Below, one piece after another: positions 15,607 to 23,964 of a stretch of 64,000 bases of DNA. Made by a program: the position numbers and the translations under genes. The stretch spans positions 2,790,001 to 2,854,000 of the forward strand of contig NZ_JADQDF010000001.1 of assembly GCF_019263585.2 (NCBI RefSeq), in the 5' to 3' direction. The notes beneath the pieces were generated by a model, which ran no database searches, had not been told where the DNA came from, and saw nothing but the letters and a program-made list of their open reading frames with translations. Origin of the DNA: Pseudonocardia oceani. Lineage in GTDB: Bacteria; Actinomycetota; Actinomycetes; Mycobacteriales; Pseudonocardiaceae. Position 1 is the first letter of the stretch. Every line of letters starts with the position of its first letter.

Positions 15607-16353
15607 TCACGCCAGCAGCGGCACCAGCCGGTCGGCGTGCTCGCGCAGGAGCCGGACGAGCTCCTCGTTGGGCTCGGCGACCCGCGCCGCGGGCCCGCAC
15701 AGCGCCAGCCCCGCGACGAGCGCACCGGTGGCCGGGTCGTGCACGGGCACCGCGAGGCAGCCCTTGTCGACGTTGAGCTCGCCGCACTGGCGCGCCAGCC
15801 CGGTGGCGGCGACCTCGGCCACCCGCTCCCCCAGCTCCGCCGACCCGGTGACGGTGTGCGCGGTGAGCGGGCGCAGGTCGCGGGACAGCGCGCGCCAGTC
15901 GGCCTGGTCGGCGAGCAGGAGCCGCCCCAGCGCCGACGCGTGCGGGTAGCGGGCCAGGACGGCCGACTCGGTCGGCGGGTGGTCCTGGTCGGGGTCGACG
16001 AGGGTCAGCGTGCCGCCGCGGAACGACGCCAGGTGCACCCCCCAGCGCACCATCCCGCGCAGGTGCTCGACGACGGCCCGCGCCGCGGCGGGCGGCGGCG
16101 GCACGACCGGCAGCGCCAGCCGCGCGGCGCGCCGGCCCAGCGCGAACCCGCGAAGGTCCGGCAGCCGGACCAGGTACTCCTCGCCGACCAGCAGGTTCAG
16201 CAGCCGGTAGGTCGTGGCCTGGGGCAGCTTCAGCGCCGCGGAGATCTCCTTCGCCGTGACGCCCGGCCCTGCCGCGACGACCTCCTCCAGCACCGCCAGC
16301 GCACTGCGCACCGCGCGCGGCTGGCGTCCGGAGAGCGCGATGGGGTCGGTCAC
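15607..16353 (-). CDS. IclR family transcriptional regulator
   Basis: This 248-residue protein has an N-terminal winged helix (RSALAVLEEVVAAGPGVTAKE, then QATTYRLLNLLVGEEYLVR) and a C-terminal effector domain (YPHASALGRLLLAD, then ARQCGELNVDKGCLAVPV). The GTG start overlaps the stop of the upstream APC permease as GTGA. The two are translationally coupled, and the regulator probably responds to the transported compound or its product. Confidence 0.88.
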   Translation of the reverse strand: MTDPIALSGRQPRAVRSALAVLEEVVAAGPGVTAKEISAALKLPQATTYRLLNLLVGEEYLVRLPDLRGFALGRRAARLALPVVPPPPAAARAVVEHLRGMVRWGVHLASFRGGTLTLVDPDQDHPPTESAVLARYPHASALGRLLLADQADWRALSRDLRPLTAHTVTGSAELGERVAEVAATGLARQCGELNVDKGCLAVPVHDPATGALVAGLALCGPAARVAEPNEELVRLLREHADRLVPLLA

Positions 16354-17768
16354 GGGGCCACCAGCACGTCGTCGGCGACCGTCTCGTCGTAGGCGCCGAT
16401 GCCCGCCAGCGCGGCCGGCCGCCGCCACCGCAGCCAGCCCAGCCAGACCGCGCCGGCCAGCCCCAGCAGCGCGATCACCAGCGGGACCGCGCCACCCCAC
16501 TGCGACACGACGAACGCCCCGAGCACCGCGAGCAGCACCGGCGCCGCCACGGCCGTGACGACGACCGGCCAGGTCGTCAGCTCCCCGATCCGGCGCAGGA
16601 ACGGCGGCGCGGCGAGGCACACGAGCAGGTAGGCGACGAGGTACCCGGCGGTCGCGACGGTGAGCAATTCGGCCAGCACCCGCGGCCCCGGCACCCCGGC
16701 GGCGAGCAGCCCGGCCGGCACCGCGGCGACGACCGGCAGCACCGCGGCGATCGCGACGTGCGGCGTCCGGAAGCGCGGGTGCGTGCCGCCCAGCGCGGCC
16801 GGCACGATCCCGTCGCGGGCCATCGAGAACACGACGCGGACCAGCGCTCCCAGCGTGGCGAGCGTGCAGGCGGCGAAGGACATCGCGATGCCGAGGTCGA
16901 GCACCACGGCGATCCAGGCCTGGCCCCGCGCCATCGCGAGCGTGAGCACGGGCTGGGGCGCGGTCGTCAGGCCGCCGGCGGCGAAGCCGGAGATCTGCGT
17001 GTAGGCCGCGAACAGGTAGAGGACGCCGGTGGCGGCGGCGGTGAAGGAGACGACCCTCGGGATCGTCCGGAACGGGCGCCGCGCCTCGACGCCCATCGCC
17101 GTGGCCGCCTCGAACCCGATGAACGCCCCGAGCGCGGGGAGCACCGCGGCGGCGATCCCGCCGGGTCCGGGGTCGGGCGGCGGCGGGCCCGCCGGCGCGT
17201 CGGCGCCGAGCAGCGCGAGGAACACGACCGTCATCAGCGTGATCGACACGGCCTCCACGAGCAGCACCAGGCGCGCGGAGAGCCGCACGCGCACCAGTAC
17301 TCCGGCGGTGGCGAGCGCGGCGAGGACGCAGACGGAGAGCACCAGCACCGGCCGGGAGGCGTCGCTGCTGCCGCCGAGGCGGGTGACCAGCGCGTCGAGG
17401 TAGATCGCCGAGCCCGTCAGCGCGGCCATGGCCAGGACCCCGTACCCGACCAGCAGCGCCACCCCGGAGCTGAACGCGGCGGCCGGGCCCAGGCCCTGCG
17501 CCGTCAGGCTGTAGAGCGAGCCGGCGGCGGCCATCCGGCGGGTGAACTGGCCGATGCAGCTGCCGATGAGCAGGGCCACCACCGTCGCGACGACGAACGC
17601 CCACAGCGTCCCCGGCCCGGCCGTCGCCGCGACGATCGCGGGCACGGTCGCCATCGCGGCCGCGGGCGCGGCACCGGCCACCGACTGCGCCAGCACCTCG
17701 GCGGGCCCGAGGTTGCGCCGGTCCAGGCCGTGCACCGGCGAGCGGTGGCGCAGCTTCGGCAGGGGCAC
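16350..17768 (-). CDS. APC family amino acid / amine permease
   Basis: This 472-residue integral membrane protein has about twelve hydrophobic segments. It carries APC-superfamily landmarks: the glycine-rich first-helix region LAQSVAGAAPAAAMATVPAI, then GAFIGFEAATAMGVEARRPFRTIPR (about 220-245), the typical loop after helix 6. The GTG start at 17768 follows GGAGG closely. It is co-transcribed with the IclR regulator downstream. The substrate is unknown; amino acids or polyamines are usual. Confidence 0.85.
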   Translation of the reverse strand: MPLPKLRHRSPVHGLDRRNLGPAEVLAQSVAGAAPAAAMATVPAIVAATAGPGTLWAFVVATVVALLIGSCIGQFTRRMAAAGSLYSLTAQGLGPAAAFSSGVALLVGYGVLAMAALTGSAIYLDALVTRLGGSSDASRPVLVLSVCVLAALATAGVLVRVRLSARLVLLVEAVSITLMTVVFLALLGADAPAGPPPPDPGPGGIAAAVLPALGAFIGFEAATAMGVEARRPFRTIPRVVSFTAAATGVLYLFAAYTQISGFAAGGLTTAPQPVLTLAMARGQAWIAVVLDLGIAMSFAACTLATLGALVRVVFSMARDGIVPAALGGTHPRFRTPHVAIAAVLPVVAAVPAGLLAAGVPGPRVLAELLTVATAGYLVAYLLVCLAAPPFLRRIGELTTWPVVVTAVAAPVLLAVLGAFVVSQWGGAVPLVIALLGLAGAVWLGWLRWRRPAALAGIGAYDETVADDVLVAP

Positions 17769-17966
17769 GGGCGGGTCCTCCCTCGGGGGCGAGCGGCGTG
17801 TCGGCGCAGCGTAGGACGCCACCGGCCCCGTGCGAACAGCCGCGGCGCCCCGAACGAGAAAACTCCCCGGTGCGTTCCCGCCGCACGGGAACGGTGACGG
17901 CCGGATCCCCCACCGCCGGGGTGCCGACCGGAATGACGGTCGTCCGCCCCACGTTCGAGCCGGGTG

Positions 17967-18941
17967 ATGACACCGGCCCGCCTCTCGCTGCTCGACCGCT
18001 CCCGCACGCGCGCCGGGGAGCCGGACGCGCAGGCGCTGCGGCACACCGTCGAGCGGGCCGTGCGCGCCGAGGAGCTGGGGCACCACCGGTTCTGGGTGGC
18101 CGAGCACCACGCCGTGCCGGGGATCGCGAGCGGCAGCCCGCCGGTGCTCGTGGCGGCGATCGCCGCGCGGACCTCGCGGATCCGCGTCGGCTCCGGCGGC
18201 GTGATGCTGCCCAACCACCAGCCGCTCGTCGTGGCCGAGCAGTTCGCGATGCTGGAGGCGCTGTTCCCCGGGCGCGTCGACCTGGGGGTGGGGCGCTCGC
18301 TCGGGTTCACCGGGCCGGTCCGCCGCGCCCTGCGCAGCACCGGTGCCGACACCTTCGCCGAGGACCTCGCCGAGCTCCGCTCCTACCTCGACGGCACCGC
18401 CCCGGTGACGGCCCGGCCCCGGCTCGACCGGCCGCCGCCGCTGTTCGTGCTGGCCACCGGCCGGGGGCTGGCCGTGGGCGGGGACGCCGGGCTGCCGGTC
18501 GTGCTCGGGGGGCCGGTGCTCGACGACGACAGCCTCGGCGAGCGCCTCGACGACTACCGCGCACGCGCGCGGGCCGCCGGCGCGCAGCCGTACGTGGTCG
18601 TCTCGCTCGACGTCCTCGTCGCCGACTCCGTGGCGGCCGCGCGCGAGCTCGCCGTGCCCGAGGCGTGGGCGCTGGCCGCGGCCCGGGCGACCGGGGAGTT
18701 CCCGGCGCTCGAGCCGGTCGACGACCGGCGTCCGATGACCGAGCGGCAGCGCGAGCGGGTCGACTCCGCGGTGGGCCGGACGGTGCACGGGGACGAGGCG
18801 ACCGTGGCGGGCGCCCTCGACGACCTGTTCGCCCGCACCGGGGCCGACGAGCTGCTCGCCTCCACCTCGACCTTCGACCTCGACGCGCTGCGGGAGTCGG
18901 ACACCCGTCTGGCCGCGCTCTGGACCCGACGACCTCGCTGA
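17967..18941 (+). CDS. LLM class flavin-dependent oxidoreductase (MsnO8-like)
   Basis: This 324-residue luciferase-like TIM barrel has RLSLLDRSRTR at the N-terminus, then HHRFWVAEHHAVPGIASGSPPV, IRVGSGGVMLPNHQPLVVAEQFAMLEAL and RVDLGVGRSLGFTGPVRRAL. This is the pattern of the MsnO8/alkanal-monooxygenase-like subgroup, which uses FMNH2 or F420H2. The ATG at 17967 is used; GTG at 17964 is adjacent. It is divergent from the permease/IclR pair. The substrate is not predictable. Confidence 0.88.
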   Translation: MTPARLSLLDRSRTRAGEPDAQALRHTVERAVRAEELGHHRFWVAEHHAVPGIASGSPPVLVAAIAARTSRIRVGSGGVMLPNHQPLVVAEQFAMLEALFPGRVDLGVGRSLGFTGPVRRALRSTGADTFAEDLAELRSYLDGTAPVTARPRLDRPPPLFVLATGRGLAVGGDAGLPVVLGGPVLDDDSLGERLDDYRARARAAGAQPYVVVSLDVLVADSVAAARELAVPEAWALAAARATGEFPALEPVDDRRPMTERQRERVDSAVGRTVHGDEATVAGALDDLFARTGADELLASTSTFDLDALRESDTRLAALWTRRPR

Positions 18942-18948
18942 TCTCTCC

Positions 18949-19074
18949 TCCGGCGAGGGTGCCGATCCGTCCCGCGAGTTCGCCGATCCCACCCGGCGAG
19001 TTCGCCGTCGGCGCTCGCACCCGGCGAGCACGAACGGCCATCACCCCGTACCGGGGCGGCAAACTCGCCGGGGT
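18949..19074. repeat. Degenerate 21-base GGCGAG repeat array in intergenic region
   Basis: Units starting tccggcgaggg (18949), tcccgcgagttcgccg (18970), acccggcgagttcgccg (18991) and acccggcgagcac (19019) recur, the first three at an exact 21-base spacing. An inverted piece aactcgccgggg follows near 19062. It fills the gap between the convergent LLM oxidoreductase and XRE-cupin genes. It is too degenerate and short for CRISPR. Confidence 0.5.
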
Positions 19075-19076
19075 AC

Positions 19077-19628
19077 TCACGGGGTCGGGCGGGGGTAACG
19101 GATCAGCAGGCTGGCGTGCACGTCCGCGTCCGGCCCCGCCGCGTACCCGTGCGGCACCTCGGCCGCCCACTCCAGGTGCTCCCCCGGCCCCGCGCGCCGG
19201 GGCGACGCCGACGGGCCGGCCTCCAGCACGCCCGCGAACACCGTGACGTGCTCGGTGACGCCCGCGTGGTGGGCCGGGGAGGTCTGCGCGGTGCCCGCGG
19301 GCAGGTGCATCCGGTACAGCTCGTAGGTGACCGGCCCGTCGTCGAAGACCCTCAGCAGGGCCATCTCCGCGGCCGACCCGCGCACCGGCCCGGGCGCCGC
19401 GACCAGCGCCGTCAGGGGCAGGCCCAGCGCGCTCGTGACGGCGTAGAGGGTCTCCAGGGTGGGGTTGCGGGTGCCGGACTCCAACCCGGAGAGCGTCGCC
19501 TTCCCGATCTTCGCCCGCCGCGCGAGCTCCGAGAGCGACAGGCCGCGCTCGGCGCGCAGGGCCGTCACGCGCGCGCCGACACCGGTGCTCTCGGCGAGGG
19601 CGGGGCGGCCTTCCGGGGCGTCCGGCAT
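19077..19628 (-). CDS. XRE family regulator with cupin sensor domain
   Basis: This 183-residue protein has an N-terminal helix-turn-helix (RVTALRAERGLSLSELARRA, then IGKATLSGLESGTRNPTLETL, about 18-60). A single cupin barrel follows (HHAGVTEHVTVFAGVLEAG, then GPGEHLEWAAEVPHGYAA, about 110-175). This architecture is standard for regulators of adjacent transporter genes. It is divergent from the BenE-type transporter with 50 bases between starts, spanned by a perfect palindrome, so it probably represses both genes. Confidence 0.88.
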   Translation of the reverse strand: MPDAPEGRPALAESTGVGARVTALRAERGLSLSELARRAKIGKATLSGLESGTRNPTLETLYAVTSALGLPLTALVAAPGPVRGSAAEMALLRVFDDGPVTYELYRMHLPAGTAQTSPAHHAGVTEHVTVFAGVLEAGPSASPRRAGPGEHLEWAAEVPHGYAAGPDADVHASLLIRYPRPTP

Positions 19629-19631
19629 CGG

Positions 19632-19667
19632 GCTATCGTCCCACCGTTCCGTAAACGGAACGATAGC
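19632..19667. promoter_or_regulatory. Palindromic operator between XRE regulator and BenE transporter
   Basis: cgttccgt (19645-19652) and acggaacg (19655-19662) form a perfect inverted repeat around aa. An outer pair gctatcgt (19632-19639) and acgatagc (19660-19667) brackets it. It lies midway between the divergent starts and is the natural target of the XRE-cupin protein. Confidence 0.65.
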
Positions 19668-19678
19668 GGAGGTGGCAG

Positions 19679-20845
19679 GTGCAACCGTTCCTGGCGGGGA
19701 TCGTCGCGGCGCTGGTCGGGTTCGCCGGCGCCTTCACCGTCGTGCTGGCCGGGCTGCGCGCCGCGGGCGCCGACGAGGCGCAGGCGGCGTCCGGGCTGCT
19801 CGCCGTGTGCCTCGCGTCGGGGCTCGTGGCCGTCGTGCTCGGGCTGCGCTACCGGATGCCGATCAGCATCGCCTGGTCGACGCCCGGCGCCGCGCTGCTG
19901 ATCTCCGCGGGCGCACCGGCGGGCGGGTTCCCGGCCGCGGTCGGGGCGTTCCTGCTGTGCGGCGCGCTGATCGTCGTCGCCGGACTGGTGCCGGCGCTGG
20001 CCCGGCTCGTCGCCGCGATCCCGTCCCACGTGGCGGGCGCGATGCTCGCCGGGGTGCTGCTGCCGCTGTGCCTGGCGCCCGTGCGGGCCGTGGCGGAGGT
20101 ACCGCTGCTGGCCGCGCCCGTGGTCGTCGTGTGGGTGCTGGTCGGGCGGTTCGCGCGGGCGTGGGCCGTGCCGGCGGCGCTCGTGGTGGCCGTCGGGCTG
20201 ATCGTGCTCACCGGGCCGGCGGTCGTCGGGGCGGCGCCGACGTTCGTGTGGACGGCACCGGCGTTCGAGGTGCCCGCGCTCGTCGGGATCGGGCTGCCGC
20301 TGTTCCTCGTGACTATGGCCTCGCAGAACGTGCCGGGGATGGCCGTGCTCGCGCAGTTCGGCTACCGGCCGCCGCTGCGGCCGATCCTGGGCGCCACCGG
20401 CCTCGCGACGCTGGCGGGCGCACCGTTCGGCGGGCACGCGGTCAACCTCGCCGCGATCAGCGCCGCGCTGGCCGCGGGGCCGGAGGCGGGGGCGCCGGAG
20501 CGGCGGTGGGTCGCGTCCGTCGTCAACGGGGTGGGGCTCGCGGTGCTCGGGCTGGGCGCCGGCCTCGCGGCAGCCGTGGTCGTCGCCTCTCCGCCGGTGC
20601 TGATCGAGGCGGTGGCCGGGCTGGCCCTGCTCGGCGCGCTGGCCTCGTCGCTGGCGGCGGCGGTCGCCGACGTCGAGGGGCGGGAGGCGGCGGCCGTCAC
20701 GTTCGTGGTGACGGCCGCGGGCGTCGCGTTCCTCGGGCTCGGGTCGGCGTTCTGGGGGCTGCTGGCCGGAGCGGCGATGACGCTGCTGCACCGGCGGCGG
20801 ACCTCGCGTTCGCCGGTTCAGGAAAGCCACGATGCTGCCCTGTGA
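19679..20845 (+). CDS. BenE family benzoate/H+ symporter-like transporter
   Basis: This 388-residue membrane protein is rich in Ala, Val and Leu and has about twelve transmembrane segments. Signature stretches of the BenE family are MPISIAWSTPGAALLISAG (about 60-78), LFLVTMASQNVPGMAVL (about 208-224) and GAPFGGHAVNLAAISAAL. It would import aromatic acids such as benzoate by proton symport. The GTG start follows GGAGG. Its last codons (SPVQESHDAAL) are written by one arm and the loop of a 19-bp inverted repeat, so the native C-terminus may have been replaced. Confidence 0.85.
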   Translation: MQPFLAGIVAALVGFAGAFTVVLAGLRAAGADEAQAASGLLAVCLASGLVAVVLGLRYRMPISIAWSTPGAALLISAGAPAGGFPAAVGAFLLCGALIVVAGLVPALARLVAAIPSHVAGAMLAGVLLPLCLAPVRAVAEVPLLAAPVVVVWVLVGRFARAWAVPAALVVAVGLIVLTGPAVVGAAPTFVWTAPAFEVPALVGIGLPLFLVTMASQNVPGMAVLAQFGYRPPLRPILGATGLATLAGAPFGGHAVNLAAISAALAAGPEAGAPERRWVASVVNGVGLAVLGLGAGLAAAVVVASPPVLIEAVAGLALLGALASSLAAAVADVEGREAAAVTFVVTAAGVAFLGLGSAFWGLLAGAAMTLLHRRRTSRSPVQESHDAAL

Positions 20846-20873
20846 GGGCCTGTACGTGGCTTTCCTGAACCGG
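20813..20873. repeat. Perfect 19-bp inverted repeat spanning the BenE stop codon
   Basis: ccggttcaggaaagccacg (20813-20831) and cgtggctttcctgaaccgg (20855-20873) are perfect reverse complements around a 23-base loop. The loop holds the BenE stop (20843-20845). The element ends 5 bases before the stop of the convergent gene at 20878. It can act as a bidirectional terminator and looks like an inserted mobile intergenic element. Confidence 0.75.
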
Positions 20874-20877
20874 AGCG

Positions 20878-21429
20878 TCAGGGCACCCGCCCGATGAACG
20901 CCAGCAGCTTCGTCTGCTCGTCGGCGTCCTCGGGCACCGGCGTCCGCGGCCCGTAGTGGCCGCTTCCGCGCAATACCTCGTCGAGCGGCAGCATCCCCTC
21001 GTAGAGCCGGTGCACCTCACCGGGATCGAGCCGCTCGTCGCCGCCGGTGGCGCGGGCGAGGTCCCAGGTGTGCAGGAAGACGTCGGTGGTGCCGATCATG
21101 TCCAGCGCGACGGCGAAGGGCATCGGCCCCATCGGCGTCTCCCGGACGGCGTCGACGACGGCGGGGTCGGCCAGCGCCCCGGCCAGCAGGGCGTCGAGGG
21201 CGCGCCAGGCGGCCACCGGGTCGTCGTCGACGGACGGCAGCGGCGACGCGTCGAGCCCCCACTTCTCGACGAAGAACGCCGGGAGCCACGCGACGAGGTG
21301 CCCGACGACGTCGCGCGCCACCCACCCCTCGCACGGCGCCGGCCGCTCCCAGGCGCCCGCGGGCACCGCCTCCACCCGCTCCGTGAACCCCGCCGCGATC
21401 CAGCGGTACCGGTCGGCCGCGTCACCCAT
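20878..21429 (-). CDS. TIGR03086-type metal-binding protein (MDMPI/DinB-like fold)
   Basis: This 183-residue protein has DRYRWIAAGFTERVEAVP, then PAPCEGWVARDVVGHLVAWLPAF and FLHTWDLARATG. The three His-containing helices are characteristic of the actinobacterial TIGR03086 family, related to mycothiol-dependent maleylpyruvate isomerase. GAGGAG upstream fixes the ATG at 21429. The metal site (H in VVGHL and FLHTW) is intact. The specific reaction is unknown; a thiol-dependent role is inferred from the fold. Confidence 0.85.
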   Translation of the reverse strand: MGDAADRYRWIAAGFTERVEAVPAGAWERPAPCEGWVARDVVGHLVAWLPAFFVEKWGLDASPLPSVDDDPVAAWRALDALLAGALADPAVVDAVRETPMGPMPFAVALDMIGTTDVFLHTWDLARATGGDERLDPGEVHRLYEGMLPLDEVLRGSGHYGPRTPVPEDADEQTKLLAFIGRVP

Positions 21430-21492
21430 CAGATCTCCTCTGCTCGGTCGGCCTGCTCGTGTCACCGCTAGGACGACCGCGGCGCCCACGAC

Positions 21493-23478
21493 TCATCGGT
21501 GGCCGGCGAGGCCCCGCCGCTCCAGCAGCGGGCGCAGCTCCGGGTCGCGCCCGCGGAAGGCGCGGTAGGCCTCCATCGGGTCGACCGCACCACCGCGGGA
21601 GAGCAGCGCGCGCCGGAAGGCGTCGCCGTTGGCGCGGGTCAGGCCGCCGTTCTCGGCGAACCAGTCGACGGTGTCGGCGTCGAGCACCTCGCTCCAGATG
21701 TAGGAGTAGTAGCCCGCGCTGTAGCCGCCGCCGAAGACGTGGTTGAAGTAGGTGGAGCGGTAGCGCGGCGGTGCGCTCGGGACGTCGACCCCGGCGGCCC
21801 GCAGCGCGTCGGCCTCGAAGGCCTGCACGTCGTCGACGGCGTCGTCCGGGCCGAGGCGGTGCCAGGCGAGGTCGAGCAGCGTCGCGGCCAGGTACTCCGT
21901 GGTCGCGAAGCCCTCGCCGAACCGCCGCGCCGCGTGCAGCCGCTCCACGAGCTCGGCGGGCAGCGGCTCGCCGGTGACGTGGTGGCGCGCGTAGTTCCGC
22001 AGGACCTCCGGGTCGTCCAGCCACATCTCGTTGACCTGCGACGGGTACTCGACGAAGTCGCGCGGCACGCCGGTGCCGGAGAAGGTCGGGTAGCGCACGT
22101 CGGAGAGCAGGCCGTGCAGCGCGTGCCCGAACTCGTGGAAGAGGGTGCGGACCTCGTCGATCGTCAGGAGGGTCGGCACGCCGCGCGCGATGTTGAGGGT
22201 GTTGAGGACGACGGGCCGCGTCCCCAGCAGGTGCGACTGCACGACGAAGCTGTTCATCCACGCCCCGCCGCGCTTCGCGTCGCGCGCGAACAGGTCGGCG
22301 ACGAAGAGCCCGAGCGGCCCGTCCTCGTCGGCGACGTCGAACACCCGCACGTCGGGGTGGTGGAGCGGGAGGTCGTGGCGCTCGGTGAAGGTGAGGCCGT
22401 AGAGCCGGTGCGCGGCGAAGAACACGCCGTCGTGCAGCACACGCTCCAGCTCGAGGTAGGGGCGCAGCGCGGCGGCGTCGAGGTCGTAGCGCTCCTTGCG
22501 CAGGCGCTCGGCGTAGAAGGCGCGGTCCCAGGGCTCGATGTCGTGGCCGGCGAGCGCGGCCAGGTCGGCGGCCTCGGCGCGGGCGTTCTCCACGGCCACC
22601 GGGACGAGCTCGCCCAGCATCGCGTCGATCGCCTCGACGGTGCCCGCGGTGCCGACCTCGACCACCCAGCTCGCGTGGTGCGGGTGCCCGAGCAGCGCGG
22701 CCCGCTCGGCGCGCAGCGCGACGAGTCGGCGCACGATCTCGCGGGTGTCGTTCTCGTCGCCCAGCGCCCCCCGCGTCACCGACGCCGTGTGCAGCTCCTC
22801 GCGCAGCGCGCGGTCGGTCAGCGAGGCCATCGCGGGCTGCCCGGTGGGCAGGACGAGGCTGAGCCGGTCGCCCCGGGCGGCGACGGCGGCCACCGCGTCG
22901 GGCGAGAGGCCGTCGAGCCGGGCCGGGTCGTCGACGCGCACGGCGGCCGCGTTGGCGCCGGCCAGCAGCCGGGAGCCGAACTCCGTCGACAGCGTCGAGA
23001 TCTCGGCGTTCAGCGCGCGCAGCCGCTGCTGCTCGTCGGCGCCGAGCCGCGCCCCGGCGCGCACGGCGTCGCGGTGGCGGCGCTCCAGGAGCCGCCGCGA
23101 CTCCTCGTCGAGCCGGTCCGGTGAGATCGTCTCCAGCCGCGCGAACAGCGCCGGGTCGAGCGAGATCGCGTCGGCGTGGGCGGCGAGGCGGGGCGCGACC
23201 TCGGCCTCGATCTCCCGGATCCCGGGCGTGCTGCACGAGCCGACGAGGGTGGAGAAGACCGCGGAGACCCGGCGCAGCACGGCGCCCGAGCGCTCCAGCG
23301 CGACGACGGTGTTGTCGAACGTCGGCGGGGCGGGGTCGGCCGTGATGGCGTCGACCTCGGCCCGCTGCTGCGCCATGCCCGCCTCGAACGCGGGCAGGAA
23401 GTGCTCCTCGCGGATCGCGTCGAGCTCGGGGTAGCCGTGGGGCAGCGGGCTGGGGGCACGGAACGGGTCGGCCGTCAT
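21493..23478 (-). CDS. M3 family metallopeptidase (peptidyl-dipeptidase / oligopeptidase)
   Basis: This 661-residue protein is full length for the M3 family. The zinc site is HEFGH (H448, E449, H452), followed by an Asn/Glu-bearing FVEYPSQVNEMW, and the C-terminal YRSTYFNHVFGGGYSAGYYSYIW motif that binds substrate is present. It hydrolyses short peptides in the cytoplasm. A TAGCGT -10-like element ends six bases before the ATG, suggesting a leaderless mRNA. It is divergent from the NUDIX gene at 23512. Confidence 0.92.
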   Translation of the reverse strand: MTADPFRAPSPLPHGYPELDAIREEHFLPAFEAGMAQQRAEVDAITADPAPPTFDNTVVALERSGAVLRRVSAVFSTLVGSCSTPGIREIEAEVAPRLAAHADAISLDPALFARLETISPDRLDEESRRLLERRHRDAVRAGARLGADEQQRLRALNAEISTLSTEFGSRLLAGANAAAVRVDDPARLDGLSPDAVAAVAARGDRLSLVLPTGQPAMASLTDRALREELHTASVTRGALGDENDTREIVRRLVALRAERAALLGHPHHASWVVEVGTAGTVEAIDAMLGELVPVAVENARAEAADLAALAGHDIEPWDRAFYAERLRKERYDLDAAALRPYLELERVLHDGVFFAAHRLYGLTFTERHDLPLHHPDVRVFDVADEDGPLGLFVADLFARDAKRGGAWMNSFVVQSHLLGTRPVVLNTLNIARGVPTLLTIDEVRTLFHEFGHALHGLLSDVRYPTFSGTGVPRDFVEYPSQVNEMWLDDPEVLRNYARHHVTGEPLPAELVERLHAARRFGEGFATTEYLAATLLDLAWHRLGPDDAVDDVQAFEADALRAAGVDVPSAPPRYRSTYFNHVFGGGYSAGYYSYIWSEVLDADTVDWFAENGGLTRANGDAFRRALLSRGGAVDPMEAYRAFRGRDPELRPLLERRGLAGHR

Positions 23479-23484
23479 GCCCCC

Positions 23485-23505
23485 ACGCTAGGCGCGATCT
23501 AGGTT
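23485..23505. promoter_or_regulatory. Back-to-back -10 elements for leaderless M3 peptidase and NUDIX genes
   Basis: On the minus strand TAGCGT (23490-23485) ends six bases before the M3 ATG. On the plus strand TAGGTT (23500-23505) ends six bases before the NUDIX ATG. Neither start has a ribosome site, so both transcripts are probably leaderless. No clear -35 is present on either strand. Confidence 0.5.
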
Positions 23506-23511
23506 GGCGGG

Positions 23512-23904
23512 ATGGCGCAGGTGCGGGTGGGCGTGGCCGCGGTCGTCTCCGACGGCACGCGCTGGCTGGTGCTGCGCCGCACCGGCGCGCACGGGGCCGG
23601 CAGGTGGGGGCTGCCCGGCGGGCACCAGGAGTTCGGGGAGTCGCCCGAGGACACCGCCGTGCGGGAGGTGGGGGAGGAGACCGGGCTCGACGTCGTCGCC
23701 GACACGCGGCTGGGGTTCACCGACGATCCGATGCCCGAGATCGGGCGGCACTACGTCACGTTGTTCGTGCGGTGCCGGATCGTCGGCGGGACGGCGCGGA
23801 TCGCCGAGCCCGACAAGGCCACCGCCCTCGCCTGGCTCACGCCCGAGCAGCTGCGCGCCCGCGACGACCTGTTCGCCCCGCTCCGCCGCTTCCTCGACGC
23901 CTGA
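23512..23904 (+). CDS. NUDIX hydrolase
   Basis: This 130-residue protein has a complete Nudix box (G-x5-E-x7-REVGEETGL, about residues 38-60: [15 protein letters not shown] then REVGEETGL), which binds Mg2+ and hydrolyses nucleoside-diphosphate-linked substrates. The opening [20 protein letters not shown] and the GLPGGH segment are typical of MutT-like sanitising or salvage enzymes. The substrate is unknown. Confidence 0.9.
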   Translation: MAQVRVGVAAVVSDGTRWLVLRRTGAHGAGRWGLPGGHQEFGESPEDTAVREVGEETGLDVVADTRLGFTDDPMPEIGRHYVTLFVRCRIVGGTARIAEPDKATALAWLTPEQLRARDDLFAPLRRFLDA

Positions 23905-23910
23905 TGCCAC

Positions 23911-23957
23911 GCAACGAGAGCGCGACTCGCGCGCAACGAGACCCCGACTCGCGGGGG
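23911..23957. repeat. Dispersed intergenic repeat, copy 2
   Basis: This is the longest clean copy: two head-to-tail half units, gcaacgagagcgcgactcgc and gcaacgagaccccgactcgc, followed by a G-run. The core cccgactcgcgg is at 23943-23954. It lies between the convergent NUDIX and GMC oxidoreductase genes. Confidence 0.6.
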
Positions 23958-23964
23958 TGGCGCG

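Noticed and set aside
16350..19031. Very long minus-strand open frame (893 codons) extending past the permease start
   Set aside because: In DNA of this GC content stops are rare. The first 420 or so codons of the frame have no family features and oppose the clear LLM oxidoreductase gene. GGAGG before GTG 17768 marks the true permease start.
18949..19074. Possible CRISPR array
   Set aside because: Units are about 21 bases, degenerate and contiguous without unique spacers, and no cas genes are near.
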